This document shows positions 63,640 through 64,000 of a stretch of 64,000 bases of DNA, piece after piece. This DNA comes from Ophiocordyceps camponoti-saundersi (nom. inval.) (lineage: Eukaryota; Ascomycota; Sordariomycetes; Hypocreales; Ophiocordycipitaceae). The notes under the pieces were generated by a model, which searched no databases, was not told the origin of the DNA, and was given only the letters and a program-made list of their open reading frames with translations. Position 1 is the stretch's first letter; each line of letters opens with the position of its first letter. The stretch spans positions 47,322 through 111,321 of the forward strand of contig PDHQ01000108.1 of assembly GCA_003339415.1 (NCBI GenBank). The letters are read 5' to 3'. A program made the translations under genes and the position numbers.

Positions 63640-63855
63640 TCATAGTCGTGCGGGATACGATTTAAGCTTATAACGGTATCGCGATTATCGTGGAAAAGTA
63701 AGGCCGAAGCTAGAAATCGGGCGTTAATAGAGTTTTAGTAGCAATCCCCGCTACGTACTAATAGCGGGGCGAAAAACGGGATTATGTACAGTGGCCTGTA
63801 AAAAGTTCCGACCAATTGCAAAAATTTACCTACCCTAAACTAAGCAAAGATTACT
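63640..63855 (-). other. RIP-poor 5' end of the LINE and its flank
   Basis: CA and TG reappear here (CATAGTCGTGC at 63,641, CGTGGAAAAG at 63,690, GTAGCAATCCCC near 63,739, GTACAGTGGCCTG near 63,786). An inverted repeat of CCCCGCTA and TAGCGGGG lies at about 63,747-63,768. This is the 5' untranslated part of the LINE and possibly its flank. Confidence 0.65.
63786..63840 (+). other. Possible Tc1/mariner (pogo)-like terminal repeat
   Basis: TACAGTGGCCTGTAAAAAGT followed by TCCGACC resembles, as far as I recall, ends of fungal Tc1/mariner elements, which begin CAGT next to a TA target. No matching inverted end was found in the window, and it may simply be LINE 5' sequence. Confidence 0.3.
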
Positions 63856-64000
63856 ATTATATTTATATAAGCCTATATAAAGTAGAAAAGAAAAAGAAAA
63901 AATATTAGCTATATAAAATAATAGCTTTTTTATAAGTTTATAATTTTTTAATATTTTATAACTTTAAACTTATCTTATAATAATTCTTTTAAATAAATAT
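63856..64000. other. AT-rich end of window
   Basis: Returns abruptly to CA/TG-poor AT-rich sequence. Nothing recognised. Confidence 0.4.

Larger units (their letters stand above)
58318..63643 (-). pseudogene. LINE ORF1, split by element D2
   Basis: An ATG survives at 63,643-63,641. Codons run in phase to 63,155, continue at 59,583 once D2 and one TSD copy are removed, and end at TAA 58,320-58,318: 585 codons including the stop, with only TAG/TAA and one TGA inside. The length suits an ORF1 (RNA-binding, RNP-forming protein) of a Tad-type LINE, and ORF2 follows directly. The C-terminal part has a Pro-rich bit and a charged IADKAAKEKA stretch that may be helical. Zinc knuckles cannot be judged because Cys codons are lost to RIP. 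Identity rests on position and length. Confidence 0.75.
54088..63785 (-). mobile_element. Tad/I-type LINE with nested element D2
   Basis: Non-LTR retrotransposon on the minus strand: 5' region at about 63,785-63,644, ORF1 (63,643 to 58,318, split by D2), ORF2 with endonuclease, RT and RNase H (about 58,310-54,400), then a 3' UTR with a GGGGC/GCCCC hairpin. Without D2 and one TSD copy it is about 6.1 kb, a normal full length for a fungal LINE. ORF2 keeps recognisable motifs but not its catalytic residues. The exact 5' end is uncertain: a possible TSD near 54,070 and 63,870 is too weak to rely on. Confidence 0.88.

Noticed and set aside
1..64000. Centromere or subtelomere identity of the window
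   Set aside because: AT-rich RIP blocks occur in both, but no telomere repeat, telomere-linked helicase or other specific marker was seen.

Overview
The window is an AT-rich, gene-poor stretch of a filamentous ascomycete (Pezizomycotina) genome that has been heavily altered by repeat-induced point mutation (RIP). CA and TG dinucleotides are almost absent on both strands for tens of kilobases, while CG, CC and CT remain. Old reading frames are therefore littered with TAG and TAA (from TGG, CAG and CAA) and almost never contain TGA. I recognise no intact host gene. What can be read is a graveyard of transposons; the families below are called from protein motifs that survive the mutation, and the element edges from target-site duplications (TSDs).

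Layout. Six near full-length copies (about 1.86 kb each) of an unclassified repeat, called A here, lie at 0.6-2.4, 12.1-14.0, 14.1-15.9, 19.8-21.6, 22.4-24.3 and 49.5-51.3 kb, all in the same orientation. A small LTR element (B) with 217-bp LTRs lies at 6.3-8.1 kb. A Ty3/Gypsy retrotransposon with a chromodomain (C) fills 24,712-38,501, with LTRs of 621 and 601 bp and a perfect 5-bp TSD. Its gag is split by a 3.58-kb LTR element (D1), and an extra reading frame lies between pol and the 3' LTR. Two copies of a SINE-like retroposon lie at 42.2 and 47.3-47.6 kb in opposite orientations; the second is hardly mutated and has a perfect 13-bp TSD. A full-length Tad/I-type LINE runs on the minus strand from about 63.8 to 54.1 kb. 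Its ORF1 is split by a second copy of the LTR element (D2) in the opposite orientation to D1.

History and interplay. Nesting gives an order: C before D1, LINE before D2. Removing D2 and one TSD copy rejoins LINE ORF1 into one 585-codon frame, so mutation there has been by substitution only. RIP has removed catalytic residues of the Gypsy reverse transcriptase and integrase and of the LINE endonuclease, reverse transcriptase and RNase H. LINE, element A and SINE share a short terminal motif next to a simple-repeat tail, which suggests that A and the SINE were copied by LINE machinery. The mutation-poor places are the right-hand SINE and the 5' end of the LINE.

The remaining sequence (about 1-0.55, 2.5-6.3, 8.1-12.1, 15.9-19.8, 38.5-42.2, 42.6-47.3, 47.6-49.5 and 51.3-54.1 kb) is degenerate AT-rich DNA with a few fossil reading frames, minisatellites and GC-richer islands that I could not assign.
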